Shown here one piece after another: positions 1 to 7,484 of a stretch of 11,222 bases of DNA. Every line of letters begins with the position of its first letter. Positions within the stretch are counted from its first letter, which is position 1. The notes under the pieces were generated by a model. The model searched no databases and was not told the DNA's origin. It was given only the letters and a program-made list of their open reading frames with translations. A program made the position numbers and the translations under genes. The stretch comes from DASQWC01 sp035640475 (GTDB lineage Bacteria; Actinomycetota; JAICYB01), in assembly GCA_035640475.1 (NCBI GenBank), contig DASQWC010000124.1:1-11222 (forward strand). Reading direction: 5' to 3'.

Positions 1-460
1 GCTCGATCGCGCCCAAGAGCTCCATTACCAGGCGGATGAGTTTCGGTTCAGCCGGCCGCCGGGGCAGTTCTCGCCCGCGCACCTGCCGTTCAATCTCTAC
101 TCCTGGTTTGTGCTCGGCCCCCAGTTCGAGAACGGCTTTCCGTACATCCGGCCGACGGCGCTCGGCACATCGCTGACGTTTACGAGTCCGGCTTTCATCT
201 CGGCGTTCGGTGCGCGAGCCGAGCGATGGTTATGGCTTGCCGCCGCATGTGTCGTCGGACCGGCGGCGCTCCACTATGCGAACGGGTTCTCCCAGTTCGG
301 GATGAGATATCTCCTCGACGCGATCCCATTTCTCTCGACGCTGATCTTCCTCGCTCTGCGAGACAAGCGTGCGGCCGGGTACTCGGTGTTGCTCGCGCTG
401 TCGGTCGCCTTCAATGCATACGGCGTGGCATACACGAATGTGTTCGGGTTGCGAGGGTGA
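1..460 (+). CDS. Membrane glycosyltransferase-like protein, C-terminal fragment (5' end outside window)
   Basis: The reading frame is open from base 2 with no start codon needed, so this is the last 152 residues of a gene that begins upstream. The fragment has a hydrophilic stretch rich in Pro and aromatic residues (SRPPGQFSP, then LPFNLYSWFVLGP). At least three hydrophobic segments follow (FTSPAFISAFG, WLWLAAACVVGPAAL and FLSTLIFLAL). The RYLLDAIPF motif before the last helix resembles the C-terminal region of GT39/ArnT-like lipid-linked sugar transferases, where an arginine-tyrosine pair precedes the final helices. That match is by eye and the catalytic N-terminus is not visible, so the substrate cannot be named. 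The stop TGA (458-460) overlaps the GTG start of the next GT2 gene, which suggests translational coupling and a shared operon. A general polytopic membrane protein remains possible. Confidence 0.7.
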   Translation, partial: LDRAQELHYQADEFRFSRPPGQFSPAHLPFNLYSWFVLGPQFENGFPYIRPTALGTSLTFTSPAFISAFGARAERWLWLAAACVVGPAALHYANGFSQFGMRYLLDAIPFLSTLIFLALRDKRAAGYSVLLALSVAFNAYGVAYTNVFGLRG

Positions 461-1596
461 GTCCCGCGCGGCCGAAGGTCTCGGTCGTCTTTCCTTGCCT
501 CAACGAGCGGGAGAGTGTCGGCGCTTGTGTCGCCGAAGCTCGCGACGCGATGCGCAAGGAACGGATCTCGTGTGAGGTGATCGTCGCCGATAACGGCTCG
601 TCGGACGGCTCGGCCGCCGCGGCGGAGGCTGCGGGCGCTCGCGTGGTGACCGAGCCGCGGCGCGGATATGGATTTGCCGTAGGCACCGGAGTCGATGCCT
701 CACGGGGGCAAGTCGTTCTCATCGCGGACGTCGACGGTACCTACCCGCTCGACGAAGGACCGGCGTTCGTTCGTGCCGCGCTTGCCGAGCCTGATCTGGT
801 ACTCGGGTCCCGTTTTGCCGGACGGATCATGCCCGGCGCGATGCCGACCCTCCACCGGCTCGTCGGATCACCGGCGACGCGCTTGTTGCTGCGGATGCTG
901 CTCGGGATTCGAAGCTCCGACCCGCACTCGGGCATGCGTGCCATGCGCAGGGAGGTCTTCGATGCAATCAGACCGGTTACGGGAAGCTGGGAGTTCACCT
1001 TTGAGATGCTCGTCAACGCAGCCCGCCGGTCGGTGCGCGTGCGGGAGATTCCGATCACGTACCGGAAGCGCATCGGTACCTCGAAGCTTCGTGCACTGCC
1101 GGAAGGGTGGGGGTTCTTTCGGTTCATGATCCTGCACAGCCCGGCGTTCCTCTTCATCGTTCCCGGCTTGCTCGCAATGGCCTTGGGCGCCGCGTTTCTC
1201 GGCTGGCTTCTGCAAGTCGATCGCTCGATTGGATCCGCGAACTTCGGAATCAACTCGCTCGTCGTCGGCGCATTGGCGACGATCGTCGGGTATCAGCTGG
1301 TTGCGCTCGGCACCTGCGCCCGCGCATACATGGACACGCGCAATCCGGCTCAGATCCCGCGACGGCGACCCTGGTTCACGCTCGAGCGCGGCCTGGTCGC
1401 CGGGTTGCTCCTGCTCGTTGCCGGGGTCTCCGTCGTGGCAAGCGTCGGCGCCCGCTGGCTTGCATCGGACTTTCCGCAGCTCGCGCGCTCCGATCACGGT
1501 CTTGCGATCGTGGGATTGACCGCGGCCGTCGTCGGCATGCAGACGATCTTCTCCTCGTTCTTCCTTTCTCTATTCGTCCGGGACGGCCAGAGCTGA
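457..1596 (+). CDS. GT2 family glycosyltransferase with C-terminal membrane domain
   Basis: The product is 379 residues. The N-terminal GT-A domain runs from about residue 7 to 215. It shows the nucleotide-binding strand KVSVVFPCLNE, the ADNGSSDGS turn, and an acidic DVD motif at residues 91-93 (in ADVDGTYP) that would bind the metal and sugar nucleotide. Further on are SDPHSGMRA and a WEFTFEM segment typical of polyprenyl-phosphate sugar synthases of the DPM1 type. Four hydrophobic helices fill about residues 222-376, so the enzyme is probably anchored at the cytoplasmic face of the membrane. The likely role is transfer of a hexose from a nucleotide sugar to a polyprenyl phosphate, but the sugar is unknown. 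I chose GTG 457 because it overlaps the previous stop as GTGA and sits six residues before the first beta strand. The longer frame from GTG 226 would overlap the upstream gene by 235 bases and adds only Arg-rich shadow sequence. Confidence 0.85.
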   Translation: MSPARPKVSVVFPCLNERESVGACVAEARDAMRKERISCEVIVADNGSSDGSAAAAEAAGARVVTEPRRGYGFAVGTGVDASRGQVVLIADVDGTYPLDEGPAFVRAALAEPDLVLGSRFAGRIMPGAMPTLHRLVGSPATRLLLRMLLGIRSSDPHSGMRAMRREVFDAIRPVTGSWEFTFEMLVNAARRSVRVREIPITYRKRIGTSKLRALPEGWGFFRFMILHSPAFLFIVPGLLAMALGAAFLGWLLQVDRSIGSANFGINSLVVGALATIVGYQLVALGTCARAYMDTRNPAQIPRRRPWFTLERGLVAGLLLLVAGVSVVASVGARWLASDFPQLARSDHGLAIVGLTAAVVGMQTIFSSFFLSLFVRDGQS

Positions 1597-1597
1597 C

Positions 1598-3538
1598 GTG
1601 ATCGCGGCACTGCTCCTCGCGGGGTTGGTCGTCTGGGGTCACGCGGTGCTCCGACTGACGGGAGTCCGGTTGACGCGGCCGGAGCGAATCGTCGCCGGCC
1701 CGATCGTCGGGCTGACGACCGGAGGATGGCTTCTGTATCTGCTCGCGTCGGCGTTCGGGGCCCTCGGACCGCAGGCGGTCGTCGTCGCGCTCGGGATCTT
1801 TACCGGCGCGCACGTGGTGTCCCGGTTCCGGCCCAAGCCGGCCGACGATCCAATTCCGCACTGGTTCGTTTGGCTGGGTGTCGCGTTGCTCCTCGTCCTG
1901 ACGGCGTTCAACCTCTTCGCCGTCCTCGGTCCCGCCGCGGGCGGAGGCCTGGCGGCGACCGAGCACGTGTGGAGCGATACGCCGTTCCACTCCAGCATCG
2001 TCACGGCGTTTGCTTACCGGGACACCTTTCCGCCCGAATACCCGATCGCGCTCGGCCATGCGCTGAACTATCCGTTCCTTGTCGACTTCCTGTCCGGCGC
2101 GCTGTTGCGATACGGGTTCGATCTTCGGGCGAGCTTCGTCGTCGTCAACCTGTTCCTGCACACGGCTGTGTTCCTCGGACTCGCGCTCATCGTGTTCCGG
2201 CTGACGCGCTCGGCCCGCGCCGCGGTTCTCTCTGCCGTCGTCTTGTTCTTGCTCGGCAACATCGGATTCCTTGCGGTTCCCGGCGACATCGCGAAAGCAG
2301 ACGGTATCGGCGACTGGCTCGGAAACGTGCCGTGGAGCTACACGGGTGACTCCGCCGGCATCGGCGGACGCGAACGTCTCGGAACCGGGCTCTATCTGGC
2401 CAATCCGGTCTTCATTCACCTGCTCCCACGGCGGTCGGCCGCGTTCGGCATGGCCGTTGGAGTCGTGCTGCTGCTGCTGCTCGACACCCTCATCCGCGAG
2501 CGAAGCAAGAGCGCAGCAGTCGTCGTCGGACTCGTTGCGGGCGTGCTTCCTCGGGTCCACGCTTATACGGCGATTGTGCTCGTGATCGTCGGAGGGTTCT
2601 GGGTTCTGCGAGACCTGGTCGTGGAGCGTGCGAAGGCCGCTCGCGCGCTCGTGGCGCCGCTGGCCGTTGCCGGCGGCATCGCTGCGGTGATCGCGGTTCC
2701 GGAGCTGCTGAAGCTTCGGGAGGACACCGGTCAATACGTCGCGTTCTGGCCGGGCTGGATCGGAGAGCCCCACGACGCCTTCACGGCCGGCTCGATCCTT
2801 TCGGGAGTTGTGGACTCGGTCTTCTTCTGGGCGATGAACGGCGGTCTGCTGATCCTCCTGCTGCCGAGCGCATGGTTTCGTGCCTCTGATGCGCTGCGGC
2901 GCTGGTACCTGCCGTTCATCGGTGTATGGCTGTTCGGCTTCTTCATTCGGACGCAACCGTGGGATTGGGACAACAACAACTACTTCGCGTGGTGGCAGCT
3001 TGCGACCGTCGTCATCGTCGTTCCGTTGATCACTTCGTGGCTCGAGTCGGCTCACCGCGTTGCACGGGTCGGCGGTGTGCTTGCCGTCGGCGCGTTGTGT
3101 CTGGGGGGAATCCTCTCCTTCACATACGCCGGCGAGCACCGGATGGGACTTTGGACGGGCGCTGAGGTGCAGTTCGCCGAGGACGTTCGTCATGCAACGC
3201 CCGAGGATGCCGTCATCCTGACGAGCAACGGTCATACGCAACCGATCACTGCGCTGTCCGGACGCCAGGTCGTGATGGGGTTTCCGGGATGGCTCAGCAC
3301 ACGCGGCCTGGACTGGGCTTCCTACGAGCAGGACGTCGCGACGATGCTCGCCGGCAACACGCGCCGGATGCGCGAGCTCGGCGTGGGCTATGTCGTGATC
3401 GGCCCATGGGAGCGGGCCCTCGCGGACGAGAAGAACTTCGAGCTCGCCGACGCGTTCGGGAACCGCCGCCGGTTCAGCGTCGTCATCGATCGGATGATCG
3501 ACGGGCAGCGGTGGCAGTTGCTCAAACTGAGACGTTGA
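1598..3538 (+). CDS. Large polytopic membrane protein, probable GT-C-type glycosyltransferase
   Basis: The product is 646 residues with roughly ten or more hydrophobic segments, from MIAALLLAGLVVWG at the N-terminus to about residue 510. An Asp-bearing loop, SDTPFH (D127, H131), follows the early helices and is followed by FPPEYPIALGHALNYPF. This resembles the first-loop acidic motif of GT-C enzymes and of uncharacterised bacterial proteins with a DLPFH loop. Near residue 455 a WDWDNNNYF motif precedes further helices, comparable to the WDWDN-type motif seen in other large GT-C-like proteins. The last 130 residues are soluble and would lie outside the membrane. The start GTG 1598 lies one base after the stop of the GT2 gene. 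The predicted role, which is inferred, is to use a lipid-linked sugar from the neighbouring GT2 enzymes. I do not recognise an exact named family, and a flippase or polymerase is possible. Confidence 0.8.
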   Translation: MIAALLLAGLVVWGHAVLRLTGVRLTRPERIVAGPIVGLTTGGWLLYLLASAFGALGPQAVVVALGIFTGAHVVSRFRPKPADDPIPHWFVWLGVALLLVLTAFNLFAVLGPAAGGGLAATEHVWSDTPFHSSIVTAFAYRDTFPPEYPIALGHALNYPFLVDFLSGALLRYGFDLRASFVVVNLFLHTAVFLGLALIVFRLTRSARAAVLSAVVLFLLGNIGFLAVPGDIAKADGIGDWLGNVPWSYTGDSAGIGGRERLGTGLYLANPVFIHLLPRRSAAFGMAVGVVLLLLLDTLIRERSKSAAVVVGLVAGVLPRVHAYTAIVLVIVGGFWVLRDLVVERAKAARALVAPLAVAGGIAAVIAVPELLKLREDTGQYVAFWPGWIGEPHDAFTAGSILSGVVDSVFFWAMNGGLLILLLPSAWFRASDALRRWYLPFIGVWLFGFFIRTQPWDWDNNNYFAWWQLATVVIVVPLITSWLESAHRVARVGGVLAVGALCLGGILSFTYAGEHRMGLWTGAEVQFAEDVRHATPEDAVILTSNGHTQPITALSGRQVVMGFPGWLSTRGLDWASYEQDVATMLAGNTRRMRELGVGYVVIGPWERALADEKNFELADAFGNRRRFSVVIDRMIDGQRWQLLKLRR

Positions 3539-3546
3539 CATTCCAC

Positions 3547-5658
3547 GTGGGGACCGAGGCCGGAACCGAGCGCCGGCATGAGCTGCACGGACTCGTCCCG
3601 ACGTTCGTCTTCGGCGTCCTTGCCGCGCTCGTTGTCGTAGGCGTCTGGAGTCTTCGGACCTCTCCCGTCGGGGCGTCGCTGTCCGCGACGGCCCGGGCGA
3701 TCGGCTCAGAGTTCGGACGAACGGGGCCGGCGGCGTTACTCGTGCTCGTCGCGACTGCCGCCAACGTGTGGGCCGGCGCGCTGCTCGTCCGCGTGCTCCG
3801 AGGTGCGCCCTACCGCTCGTACTTGGACGCGGCGCTCTACGGGTTCGCCGGCGCCGTTGTGCTCGACACGTTCTTGCTGTGTGTTCTCGGCAGCATTGGT
3901 CTGTTCAACGGGCCGGTGCTGGTTGCCACCACTGGTCTCGGCGCGGCGCTATCGAGAAATCTGTGGCGACCGTTCCTCGATGTGTCACCGGACGGGCGGC
4001 GACCCGTCACGCCGGCTTTTTGGGTTCTCGCGGTCGTCGCGTGGTCGGGTCCGGTCATTCTCCAGCTCGCCTCCCCGGTCGTCCCGTTCTTCGACGTGCT
4101 CCACAACCACATCGCCCCGGTCGAGTTCGTCCGTACCTACGAGTGGTTTCCGAACTTGTTCACGAGTCCCGCTCCCGAAACGGGTCCCAGCCGCCAGATC
4201 CTCGGGTTCGTCGGATTGCTGGCGACAACGTCGAAGCTGACCGGACTTCCGGCCGTCCTCGCAGCAGCGGCATTCGCTCTGCCGCTGACGCTCCTCGTCG
4301 CGCTCGCGACGTACCGCTTTGCCGGAGCACTGCTCGGGCGAGACGCCGGGCTGTGGGCGCTGACGGTCATGCCGCTCACGTTCGTCTTCACGCGGCTGCC
4401 GGACTCGCGAGGGACGGACGTCGCGATCCCGCTCGTGCTGGCGAGCTTTCTCCCGCTGCCCGAGCTCGAGGAGCGAAGGCGTGTGGCGGTGAAAGCCGTT
4501 GCGTTGGCGGCGGCGATGTACGTGCATCCGCTCCTCGGCCTCCTCGCGATGGCCGTTCATGTGCTGCTCGCGCTGTGGCTCGCCGTCCGAGGGTCGGAGG
4601 TGGACCGAGTCTCGGTCGAGGCGGTCCCCGTCGCGTTGCTGCTTTCCTTCCCCGAGCTCATCGTGATGGCCGGCCGTGACGCGCCGAGCTGGATCGCCGT
4701 CGGCGCAATCCCCCTGGCGCTGGCCGGCGTTATCCTCGCCGCACGCGTCCGCCTTCCGCTTCGCGAGATCGCGATCGGTGTGCTGGTGGCCGCCGTCCTC
4801 ACGTTCGTCTTCACGGCCGTCGACACCAGCCCGCGGATCTGGTCGGCCGTCGCCGACGAAGCGAAGCGCTACCCGTTGCTCACCGTCGCGTTGTTGCTCT
4901 TCGTCGCCATCGATCGGACCCGGTTCGGGCGAGCCTGCGTTCTCGTTCCCGTCGCTCTCGGTGTCGTCGGCTACGTAGCGGCGACGTACGTGCCGGCCGG
5001 CTCGGTTTTCTGGAAGGGATCGGCGGACGAAGTCACCGGGAAGACCATGCAGTACTGGATTCCGACGTTTCTGGCGATCGCCGCGGGCGGACTCCTCGCG
5101 TGGGCGTGGCGATCCTCGACCGTCGGCAAGGTTCTCGTGGCGGGATTCCTCGCCGCTGCGATGCTCCCTCTCCAGGGTGGAACGATCCCGCTCGAAGACA
5201 ATCACGAGCGCCGTGTTTCCGAGATCCTGTCGATCGACGCATGGAAGGCGGGTCGCGGCGCATGGTCCGGCTGGCCCGACGCACGTAAGGTGCTCGACGT
5301 CCGCCAAGAGGAGTTCATCGACGTGTTCAGGAAAGAGCAGGCCGCCGGACGCATGACGCGTCATACCCGGACGCTGCACGTCGCGAACAGCCGGTGGACT
5401 TGGGTCTCGACACCTGTTGCCGCATTCGCCGGCGTGTACGAGACGAACTTCTCCGAAGCGCCGGACGTCTCGGGCCACACGCACGGTGGCCGTTTGCATT
5501 CCTACGCCGATCTCCCGTCCTTTCTCGACGGGACCTACGGATACGTCCTGCTCGAGCCCGACCGGGTGCCGGCCGGTATCCGCGACCGCATCGTGGATGC
5601 CGGCTATCGAACGATTCACCGGAACACCCGGGGCGAGATCTTCCGCCGCGAGGGCTGA
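3547..5658 (+). CDS. Large polytopic membrane protein of unknown function, GT-C-like
   Basis: The product is about 703 residues from GTG 3547. A first membrane helix lies near residues 15-35 and about a dozen more run to residue 540. A soluble C-terminal part of about 155 residues starts at PLEDNHERR. A conserved-looking loop after an early helix reads FFDVLHNHIAPVEFV. It carries D and H residues where GT-C enzymes carry their catalytic acid, and TSPAPETGPSRQ lies just behind it. No signature lets me name a family. Gene order and architecture parallel the preceding gene, so a role in extracytoplasmic glycan transfer or assembly is inferred. The start is uncertain. TTG 3535 would overlap the preceding TGA and add four residues, and neither start has a good ribosome binding site. 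GTG 3289 opens the frame but would overlap the previous gene by 250 bases with Arg-rich shadow sequence, so I rejected it. Confidence 0.75.
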   Translation: MGTEAGTERRHELHGLVPTFVFGVLAALVVVGVWSLRTSPVGASLSATARAIGSEFGRTGPAALLVLVATAANVWAGALLVRVLRGAPYRSYLDAALYGFAGAVVLDTFLLCVLGSIGLFNGPVLVATTGLGAALSRNLWRPFLDVSPDGRRPVTPAFWVLAVVAWSGPVILQLASPVVPFFDVLHNHIAPVEFVRTYEWFPNLFTSPAPETGPSRQILGFVGLLATTSKLTGLPAVLAAAAFALPLTLLVALATYRFAGALLGRDAGLWALTVMPLTFVFTRLPDSRGTDVAIPLVLASFLPLPELEERRRVAVKAVALAAAMYVHPLLGLLAMAVHVLLALWLAVRGSEVDRVSVEAVPVALLLSFPELIVMAGRDAPSWIAVGAIPLALAGVILAARVRLPLREIAIGVLVAAVLTFVFTAVDTSPRIWSAVADEAKRYPLLTVALLLFVAIDRTRFGRACVLVPVALGVVGYVAATYVPAGSVFWKGSADEVTGKTMQYWIPTFLAIAAGGLLAWAWRSSTVGKVLVAGFLAAAMLPLQGGTIPLEDNHERRVSEILSIDAWKAGRGAWSGWPDARKVLDVRQEEFIDVFRKEQAAGRMTRHTRTLHVANSRWTWVSTPVAAFAGVYETNFSEAPDVSGHTHGGRLHSYADLPSFLDGTYGYVLLEPDRVPAGIRDRIVDAGYRTIHRNTRGEIFRREG
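5650..5654 (+). promoter_or_regulatory. Probable ribosome binding site for a GT2 gene lacking a standard start codon
   Basis: GAGGG lies at the very end of the preceding membrane-protein gene. It is seven bases before the ATC codon at 5662, the normal distance for translation initiation. It supports initiation at 5662 rather than at the first internal ATG (5743), where the conserved N-terminal strand of the enzyme would already be lost. Confidence 0.45.
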
Positions 5659-5661
5659 CCC

Positions 5662-6378
5662 ATCGCAAATCGCCCGGCCCTGTCGATCGTCGTCCCGGCC
5701 CGCAACGAAGCCGGACGTCTCGAGTCGACATTCGAATCACTGATGCCGCTTCTCGGCAGCAAGCGGGGAACCGAGCTCGTGTTCGTGCTCGACTCGAGCT
5801 CCGAGGACGACACCCTGGACGTCGGCAAGGGAATCGCCGAGCGCTCCGACGCCGTCCGGCTGAACATCGTCCACACAAAAGGCAAAGGGAATGCCGTGGC
5901 CGTCGGCGTCCTGGAGGCTCGTGGCGATGTCGTCCTCTTCGCGGACGCCGATCTCTCGGTCGATCCGTCGCAATTCGAGCTGCTGATCGCGGCCGCGAGC
6001 CAAGGCGCCCTCGCGATCGCCAGCCGGAGTGTTCCCGGAGCCCGCCGGATCGGGGAGCCCCGTTCACGCTACATGCTCGGCCGTGTGTTCAACTTCGCGG
6101 TGCGCACGCTCGTCCTGCCCGGCATCCGCGACTCGCAATGCGGCTTCAAGGCGTTTCCGCGCGAAGCGCTGGCTCCCGTCTTCGCCGAGCTCCACGCCGA
6201 GGGGTGGTGCTTCGACGTCGAGCTGATCGCTCGTGCCAAGCAAGCCGGGGTCCCGGTGGTCGAGGTGCCCGTGCGCTGGACGTACGGTCACGGCAGCACG
6301 GTGAATCCGCGCGGCGACGCACCCCAGATCGTCCGTGAGCTGCTCGACCTGCGGCGACGGTACGGCCGGGTTCCGTGA
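5662..6378 (+). CDS. Soluble GT2 glycosyltransferase, polyprenyl/dolichyl-phosphate glucosyltransferase-like; non-canonical start
   Basis: Read from 5662 the product is 238 residues. It begins with the expected GT2 strand LSIVVPARNEAG (residues 7-18). The rest includes LDSSSEDDT, the donor-loop KGKGNAVAVG, the metal-binding DADLS (D95, D97), and RVFNFAVRTL followed by DSQCGFKAF (C160). The last block is characteristic of ALG5-like enzymes that move glucose from UDP-glucose to a polyprenyl phosphate. No membrane helix is evident. The frame is continuous with the upstream gene, whose TGA (5656-5658) is the only break. After it there is no ATG, GTG or TTG until ATG 5743, which would delete the first strand. 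The codon at 5662 is ATC, well placed behind GAGGG. CTG 5680 is another candidate. Possible explanations are an AUC or CUG start, an ATG lost by mutation or a base-call error, or read-through of the TGA. The enzyme assignment is firm to family level; the start is not. Confidence 0.8.
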   Translation: MANRPALSIVVPARNEAGRLESTFESLMPLLGSKRGTELVFVLDSSSEDDTLDVGKGIAERSDAVRLNIVHTKGKGNAVAVGVLEARGDVVLFADADLSVDPSQFELLIAAASQGALAIASRSVPGARRIGEPRSRYMLGRVFNFAVRTLVLPGIRDSQCGFKAFPREALAPVFAELHAEGWCFDVELIARAKQAGVPVVEVPVRWTYGHGSTVNPRGDAPQIVRELLDLRRRYGRVP

Positions 6379-6403
6379 CGCTGTCACCAAGCGGCCATAG
6401 CCT
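6375..6403 (+). promoter_or_regulatory. Predicted leaderless promoter of ruvC
   Basis: GTGACG (6375-6380) is a fair -35 match, and 17 bases later TAGCCT (6398-6403) is a -10 element. Exactly six bases separate this -10 from the ATG at 6410. Transcription would therefore start at or beside the A of the start codon. No Shine-Dalgarno sequence is visible before ruvC, which fits a leaderless mRNA, a common arrangement in actinobacteria. The -35 overlaps the stop of the preceding GT2 gene. Confidence 0.55.
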
Positions 6404-6409
6404 TCTGGC

Positions 6410-6904
6410 ATGCGCGTGCTGGGGCTCGACCCCGGCCTGACCAGTGCCGGGTTCGGCCTTGTGGAGGAGACCGGCGGCACCACGCGGGCCATCGCCTACG
6501 GAGCAATCCGTACGGCTCGTGGTCCCGTGCCGCAGCGTCTGGCCGCCCTCTACGACGAGGTGAAGGCGCTCATGAGCGTGCACCGGCCCCACGCCGTGGC
6601 CGTCGAGCGCGTGCTGTTCAACGCGAACACGCGAACGGCGATGTCGGTCGGGCAGGCCGCCGGCGTTGCGTTGCTCGCGGCGGCGCAGTTCGGGTGCGAG
6701 GTGGCCGAGTACACGCCCGGCGAGGTGAAGCTCGCGGTTACAGCCGCGGGAAACGCCGACAAGCGCCAGATGCAGCAGATGATCGGACGCCTCCTCACCA
6801 TCGATCCACCCAAGCCAGCGGATGCGGCCGACGCTCTCGGCCTCGCTCTGACCCATCTCCGCTCCCGGAAGCTGCGGCGTCTTCAGGAGGCGGCGCGTGC
6901 TTGA
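6410..6904 (+). CDS. ruvC: Crossover junction endodeoxyribonuclease RuvC
   Basis: RuvC is the nuclease that cuts Holliday junctions symmetrically, acting with the RuvAB branch-migration motor in homologous recombination and repair. The 164-residue length is typical. The RNase H-like fold is visible, starting with RVLGLDPGLTSAGFG. All four catalytic acids are in place: D7, E66 (in AVERVLF), D138 and D141 (in PADAADALG). The NANTRTAMSVGQAAGV block and the PGEVKLAVTAAGNADK loop are standard RuvC features. The ATG at 6410 gives the exact family N-terminus. It lies six bases after a TAGCCT hexamer and has no ribosome binding site, suggesting a leaderless transcript that begins the ruvCAB operon. 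The 3' end overlaps ruvA by eight bases. Confidence 0.97.
   Translation: MRVLGLDPGLTSAGFGLVEETGGTTRAIAYGAIRTARGPVPQRLAALYDEVKALMSVHRPHAVAVERVLFNANTRTAMSVGQAAGVALLAAAQFGCEVAEYTPGEVKLAVTAAGNADKRQMQQMIGRLLTIDPPKPADAADALGLALTHLRSRKLRRLQEAARA
6885..6890 (+). promoter_or_regulatory. Strong ribosome binding site for ruvA
   Basis: AGGAGG lies inside the end of ruvC, six bases before the GTG at 6897. It fixes that GTG as the ruvA start and shows that ruvA is translated with a classical Shine-Dalgarno, unlike leaderless ruvC. Confidence 0.75.
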
Positions 6905-7484
6905 TCGCGTACGCGGCATCGTCGAGGAAGTCACTGAGGACGGCGCGGTGATCGGCGTCGGCGGTGCGGGCCTGCTCGTCGAGATGCCGACGCCGGACCT
7001 GTCGTCGATGAACGGTGACGTCACGGTCTTCACCGTTCTCCAAATCCGAGAAGAAGAAGTGCACCTCTACGGCTTCGCCACGCAACGCGGACGCGAGCTG
7101 TTCCGCGCGCTTACGTCTGTGGGTGGTGTCGGTCCGAAGCTCGCGCTCGCAATCCTGTCCTTCCATCCCGTCGCGGCGCTCGAGCGCGCCATCGCCGCCG
7201 GCGACGCAGACGCGCTCTCGCTCGTCTCCGGAGTGGGAAAGAAGACGGCCGGACGCATCGTGCTGGAACTGCGAGACAAGCTCGGTGTCGCCGCGCTCGA
7301 GCCCGTTGCGACGGCCGATCGCTCGGCCCTCGTGGACGTTCGCGAAGCCCTGAAGGGCCTGGGCTATTCGGCGCAAGAGATCCAGGACGTCGTCGCTGCG
7401 CTTCCTCCGGACGGCGACGCCCCAACGCTCCTTCGTCACGCGCTCAAAACGCTCGGACGAGCCGAGCCCGCAGGTGTCCAGTGA
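6897..7484 (+). CDS. ruvA: Holliday junction branch migration protein RuvA
   Basis: RuvA binds four-way DNA junctions as a tetramer and loads the RuvB motor on two opposing arms. The product is 195 residues, close to the usual 190-205. Domain I (about 1-63) is the OB-fold, beginning MLDRVRGIVEEV. Domain II carries two helix-hairpin-helix motifs: LTSVGGVGPKLALAIL (72-87) and LVSGVGKKTAGRIV (about 109-122). The C-terminal domain III, which contacts RuvB, starts near DVREALKGLGYSAQEI and ends LLRHALKTLGR. The GTG start is preceded by AGGAGG and overlaps the end of ruvC. The stop TGA shares its last base with the ruvB ATG, so all three ruv genes are translationally linked. Confidence 0.96.
   Translation: MLDRVRGIVEEVTEDGAVIGVGGAGLLVEMPTPDLSSMNGDVTVFTVLQIREEEVHLYGFATQRGRELFRALTSVGGVGPKLALAILSFHPVAALERAIAAGDADALSLVSGVGKKTAGRIVLELRDKLGVAALEPVATADRSALVDVREALKGLGYSAQEIQDVVAALPPDGDAPTLLRHALKTLGRAEPAGVQ

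Noticed and set aside
1376..3541. A 721-residue minus-strand open frame opposite the GT-C-like gene, and a similar 544-residue one at 3985-5619.
   Set aside because: Both translations are Arg/Asp/Gln/Glu-rich low-complexity text typical of the antisense of GC-rich coding DNA, without domains, and they lie opposite well-formed membrane-protein genes.
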